Positions 9,251 through 17,955 of a stretch of 64,000 nt of DNA are shown piece after piece. The DNA is from Chitinophagales bacterium (GTDB taxonomy: Bacteria > Bacteroidota > Bacteroidia > Chitinophagales > CAIOSU01). The stretch lies in the NCBI GenBank assembly GCA_026003335.1, contig BPHB01000002.1:558001-622000 (forward strand), given 5' to 3'. The notes under the pieces were generated by a model. The model searched no databases. It saw only the letters and a program-made list of their open reading frames with translations, and was not told where the DNA came from. The position numbers were made by a program, and so were the translations under genes. Positions within the stretch are counted from its first letter, which is position 1. Every line of letters starts with the position of its first letter.

Positions 9251-10520
9251 ACTGAAGGCCACCCTCACCAAGGACCTGAAGCTGCTGCTGCGTGACCGCA
9301 TGGGCCTGGCTTTTATGTTTGTAATGCCCATCATACTGGTTATTGTCATCACCGGCATTGAACATAGTGCATATAACCTGATTAATGAAAAAAAGATAAA
9401 AGTGCTGCTGTGTAATAAAGATACCGGTGATGTGTCTGCTCGCCTTGTCAGTGCACTCTACGAGTCGGCATTTTTTGTCATTGACACGCTCGGTCCCGAG
9501 ACCGACTCACATCAATTGCAACAACGCCTGCTGCAGGATGACTATCTTATTGCCTTGCTGATTCCACAACATTTTTCTTTATACCTGCAACAAAAAGCGG
9601 CATGCATAACCGAAAATGCTCTGGTGGACTTCGGAATAAAAGACTCTTCGGAAGTGGACTGTCCTTCAGGAGATCTATCCCTGCAATATTTTTACCAGCC
9701 TGCCCTGAGTCAATCGTTCCGCAGCTCGGTGGAAGGTGCACTACGCAGCAATCTGCAGGCTGTAGAAAACAGCCTCATCGTACAAACCCTTTACCGTTCG
9801 CTCAGCCGAAGTACAATGACGGCCTCTTTTCAGGAAAAGCTACAGTCACCTACTTCCGTTACCGCAATTGCAGCTTCGCAAAATGCACGCAGAAGTATGC
9901 CAAATGCCACGCAGCATAATGTTCCGGCCTGGACCATCTTTGCCATGTTCTTTATGGTAATGTCTCTTGGCAGCGGCCTGGTACGCGAAAAACTGAGCGG
10001 CAGTTTTATACGGCTCAAAACCTTACCCACGCCTTTTATAACCGCTCTTTTTTCCAGGCAGATAGTGTACATGGGAGTAGCAATGATTCAACTGATTATA
10101 ATTTTTACGCTCGGTATATGGCTATTCCCTCAAATAGGTCTGCCTCGCCTGCACCTGCCGGATGATCTTGCCGGGCTCGTTGTGATTTCTCTGCTCACCG
10201 CCTGGTGTGCTGTAAATTACGCCTCAGCAGTGGGCTCTCTCTCAGAAACCATTGATCAGGCTAATGGCTACGGAGCGGTGTCTGTGGTAATTCTGGCAGC
10301 TATCGGAGGCATCATGGTTCCGGCTTTTGCCATGCCACCGGCATTCAAATACATCATGTACATCTCGCCTCTGTATTGGTGCCTGGATGCCTATTACAGT
10401 CTGTTTCTGGAGGGAGCCTCTATTCCGAATATCTGGCATAATATCTTATTTTTGGCTCTGTTTTCAACAGCCTTACTTTCGGTTTCCTTTATTGCACTGA
10501 AAAGAAAAAACCTGATTTAA
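9237..10520 (+). CDS. ABC-2 type transporter permease
   Basis: This 427-aa membrane subunit has one N-terminal membrane helix (about 24-41), a large periplasmic domain (about 45-225) and a C-terminal block of five or six helices with the sequence SGSFIRLKTLPTP in the coupling loop, as in ABC-2/DrrB-NatB type exporters. It overlaps the ATPase gene by 14 bp and is followed after 10 bp by the carrier protein gene, so it is co-transcribed with the biosynthetic genes. The substrate is inferred to be the cluster product. Confidence 0.9.
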   Translation: MDMYKLKATLTKDLKLLLRDRMGLAFMFVMPIILVIVITGIEHSAYNLINEKKIKVLLCNKDTGDVSARLVSALYESAFFVIDTLGPETDSHQLQQRLLQDDYLIALLIPQHFSLYLQQKAACITENALVDFGIKDSSEVDCPSGDLSLQYFYQPALSQSFRSSVEGALRSNLQAVENSLIVQTLYRSLSRSTMTASFQEKLQSPTSVTAIAASQNARRSMPNATQHNVPAWTIFAMFFMVMSLGSGLVREKLSGSFIRLKTLPTPFITALFSRQIVYMGVAMIQLIIIFTLGIWLFPQIGLPRLHLPDDLAGLVVISLLTAWCAVNYASAVGSLSETIDQANGYGAVSVVILAAIGGIMVPAFAMPPAFKYIMYISPLYWCLDAYYSLFLEGASIPNIWHNILFLALFSTALLSVSFIALKRKNLI

Positions 10521-10530
10521 AATTCGCCTA

Positions 10531-10803
10531 ATGAAGAAAGAAGAGTTAAAAACTGAGTTGAAGAAAAACATCATCAAATATCTCAACCTCCTTGAGATGA
10601 AACCGGAAGATATTGGTGATAACCAGATTCTTTTTGATGGCAGCATGGGTCTGGATTCCATAGACGCTTTTGAACTGATTGTAATGCTGGAGCGGGAATA
10701 CCAGGTTAAAATAACTGACCCCCGGGAAGCCAGAAAAATTCTTATTGACGTAGAGACCATTGCTGATTATGTAATTGCCAACCAGCCTAAAAGCACTGCC
10801 TGA
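10531..10803 (+). CDS. Acyl carrier protein
   Basis: This 90-aa phosphopantetheine-binding protein carries its prosthetic group on Ser43 in the GLDSID motif, followed by the usual acidic helix II (AFELIVMLEREYQV). It probably carries the growing polyene or acyl chain for the ketosynthase encoded next to it and may be the donor for the BtrH-like protein. The spacing of 10 bp after the permease gene and 4 bp or overlap before the ketosynthase gene indicates one operon. No housekeeping fabD/fabG genes surround it, so it is probably dedicated to the cluster. Confidence 0.93.
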   Translation: MKKEELKTELKKNIIKYLNLLEMKPEDIGDNQILFDGSMGLDSIDAFELIVMLEREYQVKITDPREARKILIDVETIADYVIANQPKSTA

Positions 10804-10807
10804 AATT

Positions 10808-11998
10808 TTGGAGCGCATCTTCGTTACAGGACTTGGTGTAATCACCGCCATTGGCCACTCGCTTGAAGAAAACCGTTTAGCTCTCGCGCAGGGCAAATGC
10901 GGAATAGGTAAAACCGAACTCCTGAACAGCCGGTACACAGAACACATACCCACAGGAGAAATTAAAATCCCTGATGAGGCATTCATGCAACGTTTTGGCA
11001 TAACCCGTCAGGGTGTGAACCGCACCACTCTTATTTCCCTGCATGCTTTAAAAGAAGCTATTGACGATGCAGGTCTGAGTGCGGAAATGTTATCATCTGA
11101 AGGCACTGCACTGGTCACTGCAAACACCGTTGGCGGCATGTCCTTTACAGATGAACTATACCATGACGCCCATGTACAGATACATACAAGAAAGCCTTTC
11201 CTGTATGATTATGTTAGTCATGCTACAACGGACTTTCTAAAAGACTACTTTGGTATTGGCGGGCTGGCGAACACAATCAATACGGCTTGCTCCTCATCCG
11301 CCAATGCAATTATTTATGCGGCCAGACTTATTCAGCATGGCCTGGCTGAGCGCGCCATAGCCGGAGGAGGCGACTGCCTTTCCAAATTCACTGTAAACGG
11401 CTTTCATGCCCTGCATATCCTTTCGCCTCAACAGTGCCGGCCGTTTGACAAAGACCGCAATGGGTTGAACCTGGGTGAAGGCGCAGCCTTTGTCGTGCTG
11501 GAAAAAGAAAAGGCCTGCAACAGAAAAAAAGTCTATGCCGCTCTTTCCGGATTTTGCAATGCCAATGATGCGTATCACCCTACTGCTCTTTCCGATGAAG
11601 CAGAGGGTCCTGTTCGGGTTATGCAGGGAGCGCTCCTCTTAAGCAAGCTGCAGCCCGCTGACATTGGTTTTATCAATGCGCATGGCACAGGCACCGAAAA
11701 CAACGACCTCGTGGAAAGCCGTGCCATTCTGAAAGTGTTTCCGCAGCCTCCTCCGTTTGGTTCTTCAAAAGCCAATGTGGGTCATACACTTGGAGCCTCC
11801 GGAACAGTTGAAGCCGTTTTCAGCATTCTGAGCCTGTTTTATCAGGAGCTCTATCCGCAGCCTAATTTTCATGCCCCCATTGAAGAAACAGGGCTCACCC
11901 CTGTAACCACACTGAGAAAGGTGCCCTTTCAACATATTATGTCTAACTCGTTTGGTTTTGGAGGAAATTGTTCATCGTTGATATTCTCCAGGGTGTGA
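10808..11998 (+). CDS. Beta-ketoacyl-ACP synthase (KAS II-type)
   Basis: This thiolase-fold elongating ketosynthase has the intact Cys-His-His triad: Cys161 in NTACSSS, His292 in NAHGTGTE and His326 in NVGHTLGASG (numbered from the TTG at 10808). The start is uncertain. The TTG at 10808 gives MERIFVTGLG, the usual family N-terminus, 5 bp after the ACP stop. A TTG at 10775 in the same frame would overlap the ACP gene by 29 bp. It is followed after 2 bp by a ketosynthase-like partner, as in KS/chain-length-factor pairs of aryl polyene and type II polyketide clusters. It probably extends the acyl or polyene chain. Confidence 0.9.
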   Translation: MERIFVTGLGVITAIGHSLEENRLALAQGKCGIGKTELLNSRYTEHIPTGEIKIPDEAFMQRFGITRQGVNRTTLISLHALKEAIDDAGLSAEMLSSEGTALVTANTVGGMSFTDELYHDAHVQIHTRKPFLYDYVSHATTDFLKDYFGIGGLANTINTACSSSANAIIYAARLIQHGLAERAIAGGGDCLSKFTVNGFHALHILSPQQCRPFDKDRNGLNLGEGAAFVVLEKEKACNRKKVYAALSGFCNANDAYHPTALSDEAEGPVRVMQGALLLSKLQPADIGFINAHGTGTENNDLVESRAILKVFPQPPPFGSSKANVGHTLGASGTVEAVFSILSLFYQELYPQPNFHAPIEETGLTPVTTLRKVPFQHIMSNSFGFGGNCSSLIFSRV

Positions 11999-12000
11999 TT

Positions 12001-13035
12001 ATGTTCATCTTACGCTCATCTGCCATATCGCCCCAGCGAACTTTCGTCCAACCGGACCTGCAAACACTGGTGGAATACAGCCACAACAAACTGACCGCTA
12101 TTGAACCGCCTTATACACACATTCCCCTGAGTCTGCTGCGCAGAATGGGGAAAACGGCACGGATTGGAGTGGGTGCGGCTCTGCCGCTTGCCACAGAAAT
12201 AACTTCCATACAGGGCATCCTTGTAGGCACAGCAATGGGAGGATTTGAAGACAGCATTAAATTTCTCAATCAGATTGTAGATTACCAGGAAGGCACGCTT
12301 ACACCGGTGAATTTTGTACAGAGCACTCCCAATGCCGTTTCATCCCACATTGGTATGCTGACAAAAAATCTATGCTATAATATCACGCACATTCACGGGG
12401 GACTGGCTTTTGAAAATGCTTTACTGGACACGCTTATGCTGCTGCAGGAAAATCCGGCAGGTCGTTTTCTGGTAGGAGCAGCTGACTCCATATCGGAGCA
12501 TGACTACAACCTGGATGTGTATAGGGGATGGACCCGCAGAGAGCCTGTTTCCAACAAAAATCTTTTTATCAACCCATCACCAGGCACTCTGGCCGGTGAA
12601 GGTGCTGCCTTCTTCATTATGCAGAGCACTCCCGTCAATGCCCTGGCAGCTTTACAAACCTTAACTTTTTTTGAATCTTCTCAGGCAGCTGTTTGTCGGG
12701 AAAAAATAACACAGTTTCTTCACCGGAACACTCCTCCTGAAGGCTTTGATCTCCTCCTTTCCGGTGAAGACGGGGACTCCAGACACCTCATCTATTATGA
12801 CACTTGTGAGCAGGCCATGGGAAATATACCGGTAGCACGTTTTAAGCATCTGTGTGGCGAATATCCCACTGCGAGTTCTTTTGGCTTATGGCTGGGGATT
12901 TACATTCTGCACAACCAGCACGTGCCACCGGTGACAATAAAACGGGGCGACCCTGCCGGTAAAATACGCCACATTCTTATGTACAACTCCTATCGGGGTA
13001 GGCAACATAGTCTTCTGGTCTTATCTTCTGTCTGA
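12001..13035 (+). CDS. Ketosynthase-like chain-length factor, active Cys absent
   Basis: This 344-aa protein has the thiolase fold of the beta-ketoacyl synthase N-terminal family (GILVGTAMGGFEDS, then TPNAVSSHIGM). Where the partner enzyme has TACSSS it has HIHGGL, so His132 replaces the nucleophilic Cys, and the C-terminal GHTLGASG motif is missing. This is how chain-length factors look, and it directly follows the active ketosynthase gene. The ATG at 12001, two bases after the previous stop, is preferred to an upstream start at 11968 that would overlap. It is the last gene of the cluster; its 3' end overlaps the convergent antiporter gene by 15 bp. Confidence 0.85.
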   Translation: MFILRSSAISPQRTFVQPDLQTLVEYSHNKLTAIEPPYTHIPLSLLRRMGKTARIGVGAALPLATEITSIQGILVGTAMGGFEDSIKFLNQIVDYQEGTLTPVNFVQSTPNAVSSHIGMLTKNLCYNITHIHGGLAFENALLDTLMLLQENPAGRFLVGAADSISEHDYNLDVYRGWTRREPVSNKNLFINPSPGTLAGEGAAFFIMQSTPVNALAALQTLTFFESSQAAVCREKITQFLHRNTPPEGFDLLLSGEDGDSRHLIYYDTCEQAMGNIPVARFKHLCGEYPTASSFGLWLGIYILHNQHVPPVTIKRGDPAGKIRHILMYNSYRGRQHSLLVLSSV

Positions 13036-14388
13036 AGTTTCCCATGCCTGCTGCGGCTCGGGTGCAGCAGAAGGTATGGCTCTTGCCGGCAAGGAACCTA
13101 TGGAGAGCCGGAACAAGGGGGTGGCAGCCAGTGTGCTGATAACCGCCACCAGCACAATGACGGTAAATGTACTTAAGGGAATGATTCCGTATGCCAATCC
13201 AATATTGCCTATAATGAGCTCCATCAATCCCCGGGCATAGATGAGTGAACCCACAGCTGATGATTCACGCCAGCTGTAACCAAGAGCCTTCATCGTAAAC
13301 AGGGCAGGAAAATATTTTCCCGCAAAAGCCAATGCTAATATCACCAGGCCAGGAATCACGATTTCAGGTTTTATTACTTGCATCAAATCAGTACTAAGTC
13401 CAGAGAAAGCAAAAAATATAGGTAAAAAAAACACCACTACAATATCGTTCAATTTACTCATCAGCTCCCTTTGAAATAGAGCTCCTCGGGGCATTACCAA
13501 TCCTGTAAAAAAACCACCAAATACCGAATACAATCCAATCTTATCAGTAACTAGTGCAGCAGAAAGCACCACAATTAAAACCACAGCCAAATGAAGTGGC
13601 CCCATACTCCCGCTGCGGATCATATCTTTTTCTAAAAGTAGCAGCAGGGGTCTGAGCAGATAAAAACAAACCAGAATAAACACCACAGCGCCCGTAAGAG
13701 CTATCAACCCCTGCTGAATATCTTTACCTTGCAGATTCACCAGCACAAAGGCAAGAAGAATCCAGGATATCACATCCTGCACACTGGCCGAAAACAGTGC
13801 AGTTACCCCCATAGGGGTATTTACAATTTTATTTTCCTGCAATATGCGCGCAAGCATGGGAAAAGCAGTAATGGCCAGCACCGTGCCCATGTAAATCATA
13901 AAACCCGTTTCCCCCACCCGCTGCGGATTGCTCAAGGTATCATAAAAAACCCAACCGGCCAGCATACCCAAAAGAAAAGGCACACCAGTGGCTGTGAGGG
14001 ACAACCACCCCCCATGCACAAGAGTCTTTTTGCTCAGATATTTATAATCTATCTCCGCTCCTACCAAAAACATATAAAAAGACAAGCCTATGTTGCTGAG
14101 TACAAAAAGAACCGACTTCACTTCAATGAGGCTACCATCTGCCGATGATACCGGATAAAATACAGCCGTGTATGCCGAGGGCATTAGCGACCCAAACAAC
14201 GTAGGACCTAAAAGCACCCCTCCAATCATCTCCCCCAATACGGCAGGCTGGCGTATATACTTCATACATGCACCCGCCAGATGGCACACCGTAAGGATAA
14301 GTATCACAGCCAAACCGGTGTGTACAAACAATTCAAGGTTCTTATCCACAGTTTTTAGAAACCCAAAAGGCGAAATTACTTTGTGCAA
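13021..14388 (-). CDS. Cation/proton antiporter, CPA2 (Kef-type) family
   Basis: This protein of up to 455 aa has about 12 membrane helices and the family sequence QPAVLGEMIGGVLLGP near the N-terminus, followed by LVGAEIDYK and GGFFTGLVMPRG. It exchanges Na+ or K+ for protons across the inner membrane; the ion cannot be read from sequence. There is no cytosolic TrkA-N domain. The longest frame starts with TTG at 14388, but a TAATTTCG promoter-like box (14371-14378) lies inside it, and a GTG at 14349 giving MDKNLELF is a plausible true start. It converges on the biosynthetic cluster and is probably not part of it. Confidence 0.88.
   Translation of the reverse strand: MHKVISPFGFLKTVDKNLELFVHTGLAVILILTVCHLAGACMKYIRQPAVLGEMIGGVLLGPTLFGSLMPSAYTAVFYPVSSADGSLIEVKSVLFVLSNIGLSFYMFLVGAEIDYKYLSKKTLVHGGWLSLTATGVPFLLGMLAGWVFYDTLSNPQRVGETGFMIYMGTVLAITAFPMLARILQENKIVNTPMGVTALFSASVQDVISWILLAFVLVNLQGKDIQQGLIALTGAVVFILVCFYLLRPLLLLLEKDMIRSGSMGPLHLAVVLIVVLSAALVTDKIGLYSVFGGFFTGLVMPRGALFQRELMSKLNDIVVVFFLPIFFAFSGLSTDLMQVIKPEIVIPGLVILALAFAGKYFPALFTMKALGYSWRESSAVGSLIYARGLMELIIGNIGLAYGIIPLSTFTVIVLVAVISTLAATPLFRLSIGSLPARAIPSAAPEPQQAWETSDRR
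14371..14378 (-). promoter_or_regulatory. Possible -7 element for the antiporter gene
   Basis: On the minus strand this reads TAATTTCG, one base from the TAnnTTTG consensus. It lies inside the longest antiporter reading frame; if active, translation would start at the GTG at 14349. No clear -33 element was seen. Confidence 0.35.
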
Positions 14389-14486
14389 GAAGGTTTTTTT
14401 AAAATCGCCCCCACATCTTCGTCCTCACAACAGATTACCCTGGACCGGTTGCCATGAAGCACACACCGAGGTTCCGTTTTCCATCC

Positions 14487-14494
14487 TAACTTTG
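14487..14494 (+). promoter_or_regulatory. -7 promoter element of trmD
   Basis: TAACTTTG is a perfect match to the Bacteroidota TAnnTTTG element. Its last G is 5 nt before the GTG start codon, so predicted transcription starts on the start codon. The -33 TTTG is not obvious. Confidence 0.6.
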
Positions 14495-14498
14495 ACAC

Positions 14499-15182
14499 GT
14501 GCGCATAGATATCATTACCATTTTTCCTCAGTTGCTGGAAGGCCCTTTCAGCCACTCCATTATGAAACGGGCACAGCAGAAAGGGCTGCTGGAGATTCAT
14601 CTGCATGATTTAAGGGATTACACCCCCTACAAACACAGGCAGGTTGATGACTATCCATACGGTGGGGGAGCGGGCATGGTCATGATGATTGAACCCATAG
14701 CCAACTGTATTGAAACCCTTAAGTCCCAGAGACACTATGATGAAATCATCTTCCTGACTCCAGATGGCGAGTATCTGAATCAGAAAATCTGCAATCAGCT
14801 CTCTTTAAAAACCAACATCCTTCTGCTCTGCGGCCATTATAAAGGCATTGATCAGCGAGCGCGCGACCTGTTTATCACCCGCGAAATTTCCATTGGCCCG
14901 TATGTGCTTTCAGGGGGTGAATTGCCGGCAGCGGTACTGGTAGATGCAGTGGGACGGCTTATTCCGGGAGTATTGCATGACGAAACTTCCGCCCTGCTGG
15001 ACTCTTTTCAGGACAATCTGCTTGCCCCTCCCGTCTATACCCGTCCGGCAGATTTCCGGGGTCATAAGGTACCCGACATTCTTCTGTCAGGCAACACGCC
15101 CCGTATTGAGGAATGGCGCCATCAGCAGGCAGTGGAAAAGACACGGCAACGACACCCCGAACTTCTGGATAACGATAGCTGA
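14499..15182 (+). CDS. trmD: tRNA (guanine-N1)-methyltransferase TrmD
   Basis: This 227-aa SPOUT-class enzyme uses S-adenosylmethionine to methylate G37 next to the anticodon and so prevents frameshifting. Family motifs are clear: [11 protein letters not shown] at the N-terminus, [25 protein letters not shown], and the knot region [16 protein letters not shown]. Length is typical. The GTG at 14499 must be the start because an in-frame TGA ends at 14495 and the N-terminus fits the family. The promoter box at 14487-14494 leaves essentially no 5' leader. rpsO, pnp and rpoD follow on the same strand. Confidence 0.97.
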   Translation: MRIDIITIFPQLLEGPFSHSIMKRAQQKGLLEIHLHDLRDYTPYKHRQVDDYPYGGGAGMVMMIEPIANCIETLKSQRHYDEIIFLTPDGEYLNQKICNQLSLKTNILLLCGHYKGIDQRARDLFITREISIGPYVLSGGELPAAVLVDAVGRLIPGVLHDETSALLDSFQDNLLAPPVYTRPADFRGHKVPDILLSGNTPRIEEWRHQQAVEKTRQRHPELLDNDS

Positions 15183-15213
15183 AACAGAAATCTTCTTTTA
15201 TGATTTTAATGCT

Positions 15214-15221
15214 TATTTTTG
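15214..15221 (+). promoter_or_regulatory. -7 promoter element of rpsO
   Basis: TATTTTTG matches TAnnTTTG exactly. Transcription would start near 15226 and leave a 12-nt leader before the ATG at 15238. A clear -33 TTTG is not visible. Confidence 0.55.
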
Positions 15222-15237
15222 CGTACAATTATTTAGG

Positions 15238-15510
15238 ATGAGCAAGTTAAGCAAAGAACAAAAGCTAAAGATTTTTAAGGAGTATGGCGGCTCAGAGCAA
15301 AACACCGGCTCAGTGAAAGCCCAGGTCGCCATGTTTACCGAAAGAATCCAATCCATTACTGAACATCTGAAAACAAGTAAAAAAGACTATTCCACTACCC
15401 GTGCACTGGTCAAGCTGGTAGGTAAGCGCAGAAGACTGCTCAACTACCTGCAGCGCACTGACCTGGAGGGTTACAGGGAACTGGTTAAAAAACTTGATTT
15501 AAGAAAGTAG
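15238..15510 (+). CDS. rpsO: 30S ribosomal protein S15
   Basis: This 90-aa protein has the full S15 pattern, including KIFKEYGGSEQNTGS, QVAMFTERI, HLKTSKKDY and KLVGKRRRLLNYL. It binds 16S rRNA early in assembly of the small-subunit platform. A longer frame from 14944 runs through the trmD gene in another frame and is not used: family length and the promoter box at 15214-15221 fix the ATG at 15238. It precedes pnp, a common order in bacteria. Confidence 0.98.
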   Translation: MSKLSKEQKLKIFKEYGGSEQNTGSVKAQVAMFTERIQSITEHLKTSKKDYSTTRALVKLVGKRRRLLNYLQRTDLEGYRELVKKLDLRK

Positions 15511-15579
15511 GCTCCGGAAATTCCGTCCTGCATCTTTTTTTACTCATATATTGGCACGTACAGGCCTCATCGGTACCGG

Positions 15580-15594
15580 CTCTCAAAGGGAGAG
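15580..15594 (+). promoter_or_regulatory. Small hairpin in the pnp leader
   Basis: CTCTC, a 5-nt loop and GAGAG form a small perfect stem between rpsO and pnp, 42 bp before the pnp ATG. A role as an RNase processing site or in autoregulation is speculative. Confidence 0.3.
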
Positions 15595-15636
15595 TTTCCG
15601 TTGTGGCATGTATAACTGCTCTGAAAATTTACCTGT

Positions 15637-17781
15637 ATGAAACCACAAGGAATAACCCAATCTTTCCAATTGGAGGATGGACGCACCATCACCATTGAAA
15701 CCGGCAGGCTCGCCAAACAAGCCGATGGAGCTGTAGTTGTAAAAATGGGAAATACCATGCTGCTGGCCACCGTAGTGTCAACCAAAGAGGCAAAGGAAGA
15801 TGTGGACTTTCTTCCCCTCACGGTGGAATATCGGGAAAAATATTCAGCCATGGGAAAATTCCCGGGGGGCTTCTTCAAACGCGAAACACGTCCTTCCGAG
15901 CATGAAATACTTATCAGCCGCCTTGTTGACCGTGCCCTCCGACCGCTCTTCCCGGATGATTATCATGCAGATACTCAGGTTATTGTCAGCCTGATTTCGG
16001 CTGAAAAAAATACAGCCCCTGACGCTCTTGCCGGCCTGGCAGCCTCTGCAGCATTAACAATATCTGACATACCTTTTAACGGGCCTGTCTCCGAAGTAAG
16101 AGTTGCCCGCATAGATGGAAAATTCGTAATAAACCCTTCTTATGATGAGCTGGAAAGAGCCGATATGGACCTGATTGTGGCGGCCAGCATGCATGACATT
16201 TGCATGGTGGAAGGCGAAATGAACGAAGTATCCGAGGAAGACATGGTAGAAGCCCTCCGGTTTGCGCATGAAGCCATCAAAAAACAATGCGAAGCGCAAC
16301 TGGAACTGGCAAAAATTGCTGGTAAGCCCAAACGTCAATACAGCCACGAAGAGAACGATGAAGACCTGAAGAAGCGGCTGACCGAATTCTGCTATGAAAG
16401 GTGCTATCAGGTTGCTTTGCAAGGTATTGCTGATAAACAAAAGCGCAGCGAGGCATTCAAGGCTATCAAGCAAGAATTTATAGACTCGTTAACCCCGGAA
16501 GAAGCATTGGAAAAAGGGGCCATGATTTCACGCTATTTTCACGAAGTGCATAAACAAGCCGTTCGGGATATGATGCTCAAAGAGCGCAAACGCCTGGACG
16601 GCAGAAGAATGGACGAAATACGTCCTATCTGGTGTGAAGTGGATTATCTGCCCTCTGCACATGGATCCTCTATCTTTACGCGGGGCGAAACCCAGTCACT
16701 CACCACAGTTACCCTGGGAACGAAGTTTGACGAGCAAATAATAGACGGGGCTGTCCTGGAAGGCTCTCACAAATTTCTCCTGCATTACAACTTCCCTTCT
16801 TTCTCTACCGGTGAAGTGAAGCCCATTCGCGCCACCAGCCGCAGAGAAATAGGCCACGGCAACCTGGCTCTGCGGGCACTCAAACCCATGATACCATTTG
16901 ACGAAAACAACCCATACACCATTCGCGTGGTTTCTGATATTCTGGAATCCAACGGTTCGTCTTCCATGGCTACCGTATGCGCGGGTTCTCTGGCGCTGAT
17001 GGACGCAGGCGTTAAGCTAAAAAAGCCCGTATCCGGTATTGCAATGGGTTTAATTACCAATGAGCGGGGTGAATATTGTGTGCTCTCCGACATTCTGGGC
17101 GATGAAGATCATCTGGGCGATATGGACTTTAAAGTTACAGGCACCCGTGACGGACTTACGGCCTGCCAGATGGACCTCAAAGTGCATGGCCTGTCCTTTG
17201 AAGTGATGAAAGAAGCCCTTCTGCAGGCTAAAGCCGGCAGGCTGCATATTCTGGATGAAATGGAGAAAGTAATCAGAAAGCCGAGAGAAGACTATAAGCC
17301 CCACGTGCCCAGAATTATGAAGTACACCATTGCCAAAGAATTTATTGGCGCAGTCATTGGCCCCGGTGGAAAAGTTATTCAGGATATTCAGGCTACCACA
17401 GGCACCCGTATTATTATTGAAGAAGTAGGTGAATATGGCATTATTGACATTATCTCCGATAACAAGGAAGCCATGGAAAAAGCCCTTGCCCGCATCAAAG
17501 CCATTGTAGCCGTACCGGAGGTAGGAGAAGTCTATGAAGGAACCGTTAAATCCATCATGCCCTACGGTGCTTTTGTAGAGTTTCTGCCCGGCAAGGAAGG
17601 TCTGCTTCATATCTCTGAAATCTCATGGACACGCCTGGACAGCATGGATGGCGTGTTTAAAGAAGGCGATCCGGTAAAAGTGAAGCTTCTGGATATTGAT
17701 CCCAAGAGCGGTAAGTTTAAACTTTCCCGAAAAGCGCTTATTCCAAAGCCAGAGTTTAAAAAGGCCGAACAGAAATCCTGA
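15637..17781 (+). CDS. pnp: Polyribonucleotide nucleotidyltransferase (PNPase)
   Basis: This 714-aa trimeric 3'-to-5' phosphorolytic exoribonuclease degrades mRNA and releases nucleoside diphosphates. It has two RNase PH domains (about 10-230 and 310-540) joined by a helical linker, a KH domain with [17 protein letters not shown] and a C-terminal S1 domain ([18 protein letters not shown]). The catalytic acidic segment [16 protein letters not shown] is intact. Length is normal. The 126-bp gap from rpsO contains a near-consensus TATATTGG box (about 15547-15554) and the hairpin at 15580-15594. Confidence 0.98.
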   Translation: MKPQGITQSFQLEDGRTITIETGRLAKQADGAVVVKMGNTMLLATVVSTKEAKEDVDFLPLTVEYREKYSAMGKFPGGFFKRETRPSEHEILISRLVDRALRPLFPDDYHADTQVIVSLISAEKNTAPDALAGLAASAALTISDIPFNGPVSEVRVARIDGKFVINPSYDELERADMDLIVAASMHDICMVEGEMNEVSEEDMVEALRFAHEAIKKQCEAQLELAKIAGKPKRQYSHEENDEDLKKRLTEFCYERCYQVALQGIADKQKRSEAFKAIKQEFIDSLTPEEALEKGAMISRYFHEVHKQAVRDMMLKERKRLDGRRMDEIRPIWCEVDYLPSAHGSSIFTRGETQSLTTVTLGTKFDEQIIDGAVLEGSHKFLLHYNFPSFSTGEVKPIRATSRREIGHGNLALRALKPMIPFDENNPYTIRVVSDILESNGSSSMATVCAGSLALMDAGVKLKKPVSGIAMGLITNERGEYCVLSDILGDEDHLGDMDFKVTGTRDGLTACQMDLKVHGLSFEVMKEALLQAKAGRLHILDEMEKVIRKPREDYKPHVPRIMKYTIAKEFIGAVIGPGGKVIQDIQATTGTRIIIEEVGEYGIIDIISDNKEAMEKALARIKAIVAVPEVGEVYEGTVKSIMPYGAFVEFLPGKEGLLHISEISWTRLDSMDGVFKEGDPVKVKLLDIDPKSGKFKLSRKALIPKPEFKKAEQKS

Positions 17782-17955
17782 CCCCACACCGCCTTAACTG
17801 GTTACGCACGGATTCGCCTCCCGGCACCGCGCCAAACCTGCTTGTGCCTACGGGTATTCTCGCTATGTCTCTTAACGTGCTAAGCTATAACACGTAGTGC
17901 ACTGCAACTTTATCATCCCCCCTTCCGTAAGAATGCAGACCTAAACAACTTACGG

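Noticed and set aside
14944-15237. N-terminal extension of rpsO or a separate gene
   Set aside because: It overlaps trmD in another frame, and S15 is about 90 aa from the ATG at 15238.
17782-17955. Promoter or RNA gene before rpoD
   Set aside because: No TAnnTTTG box and no stable long hairpin could be found by eye.
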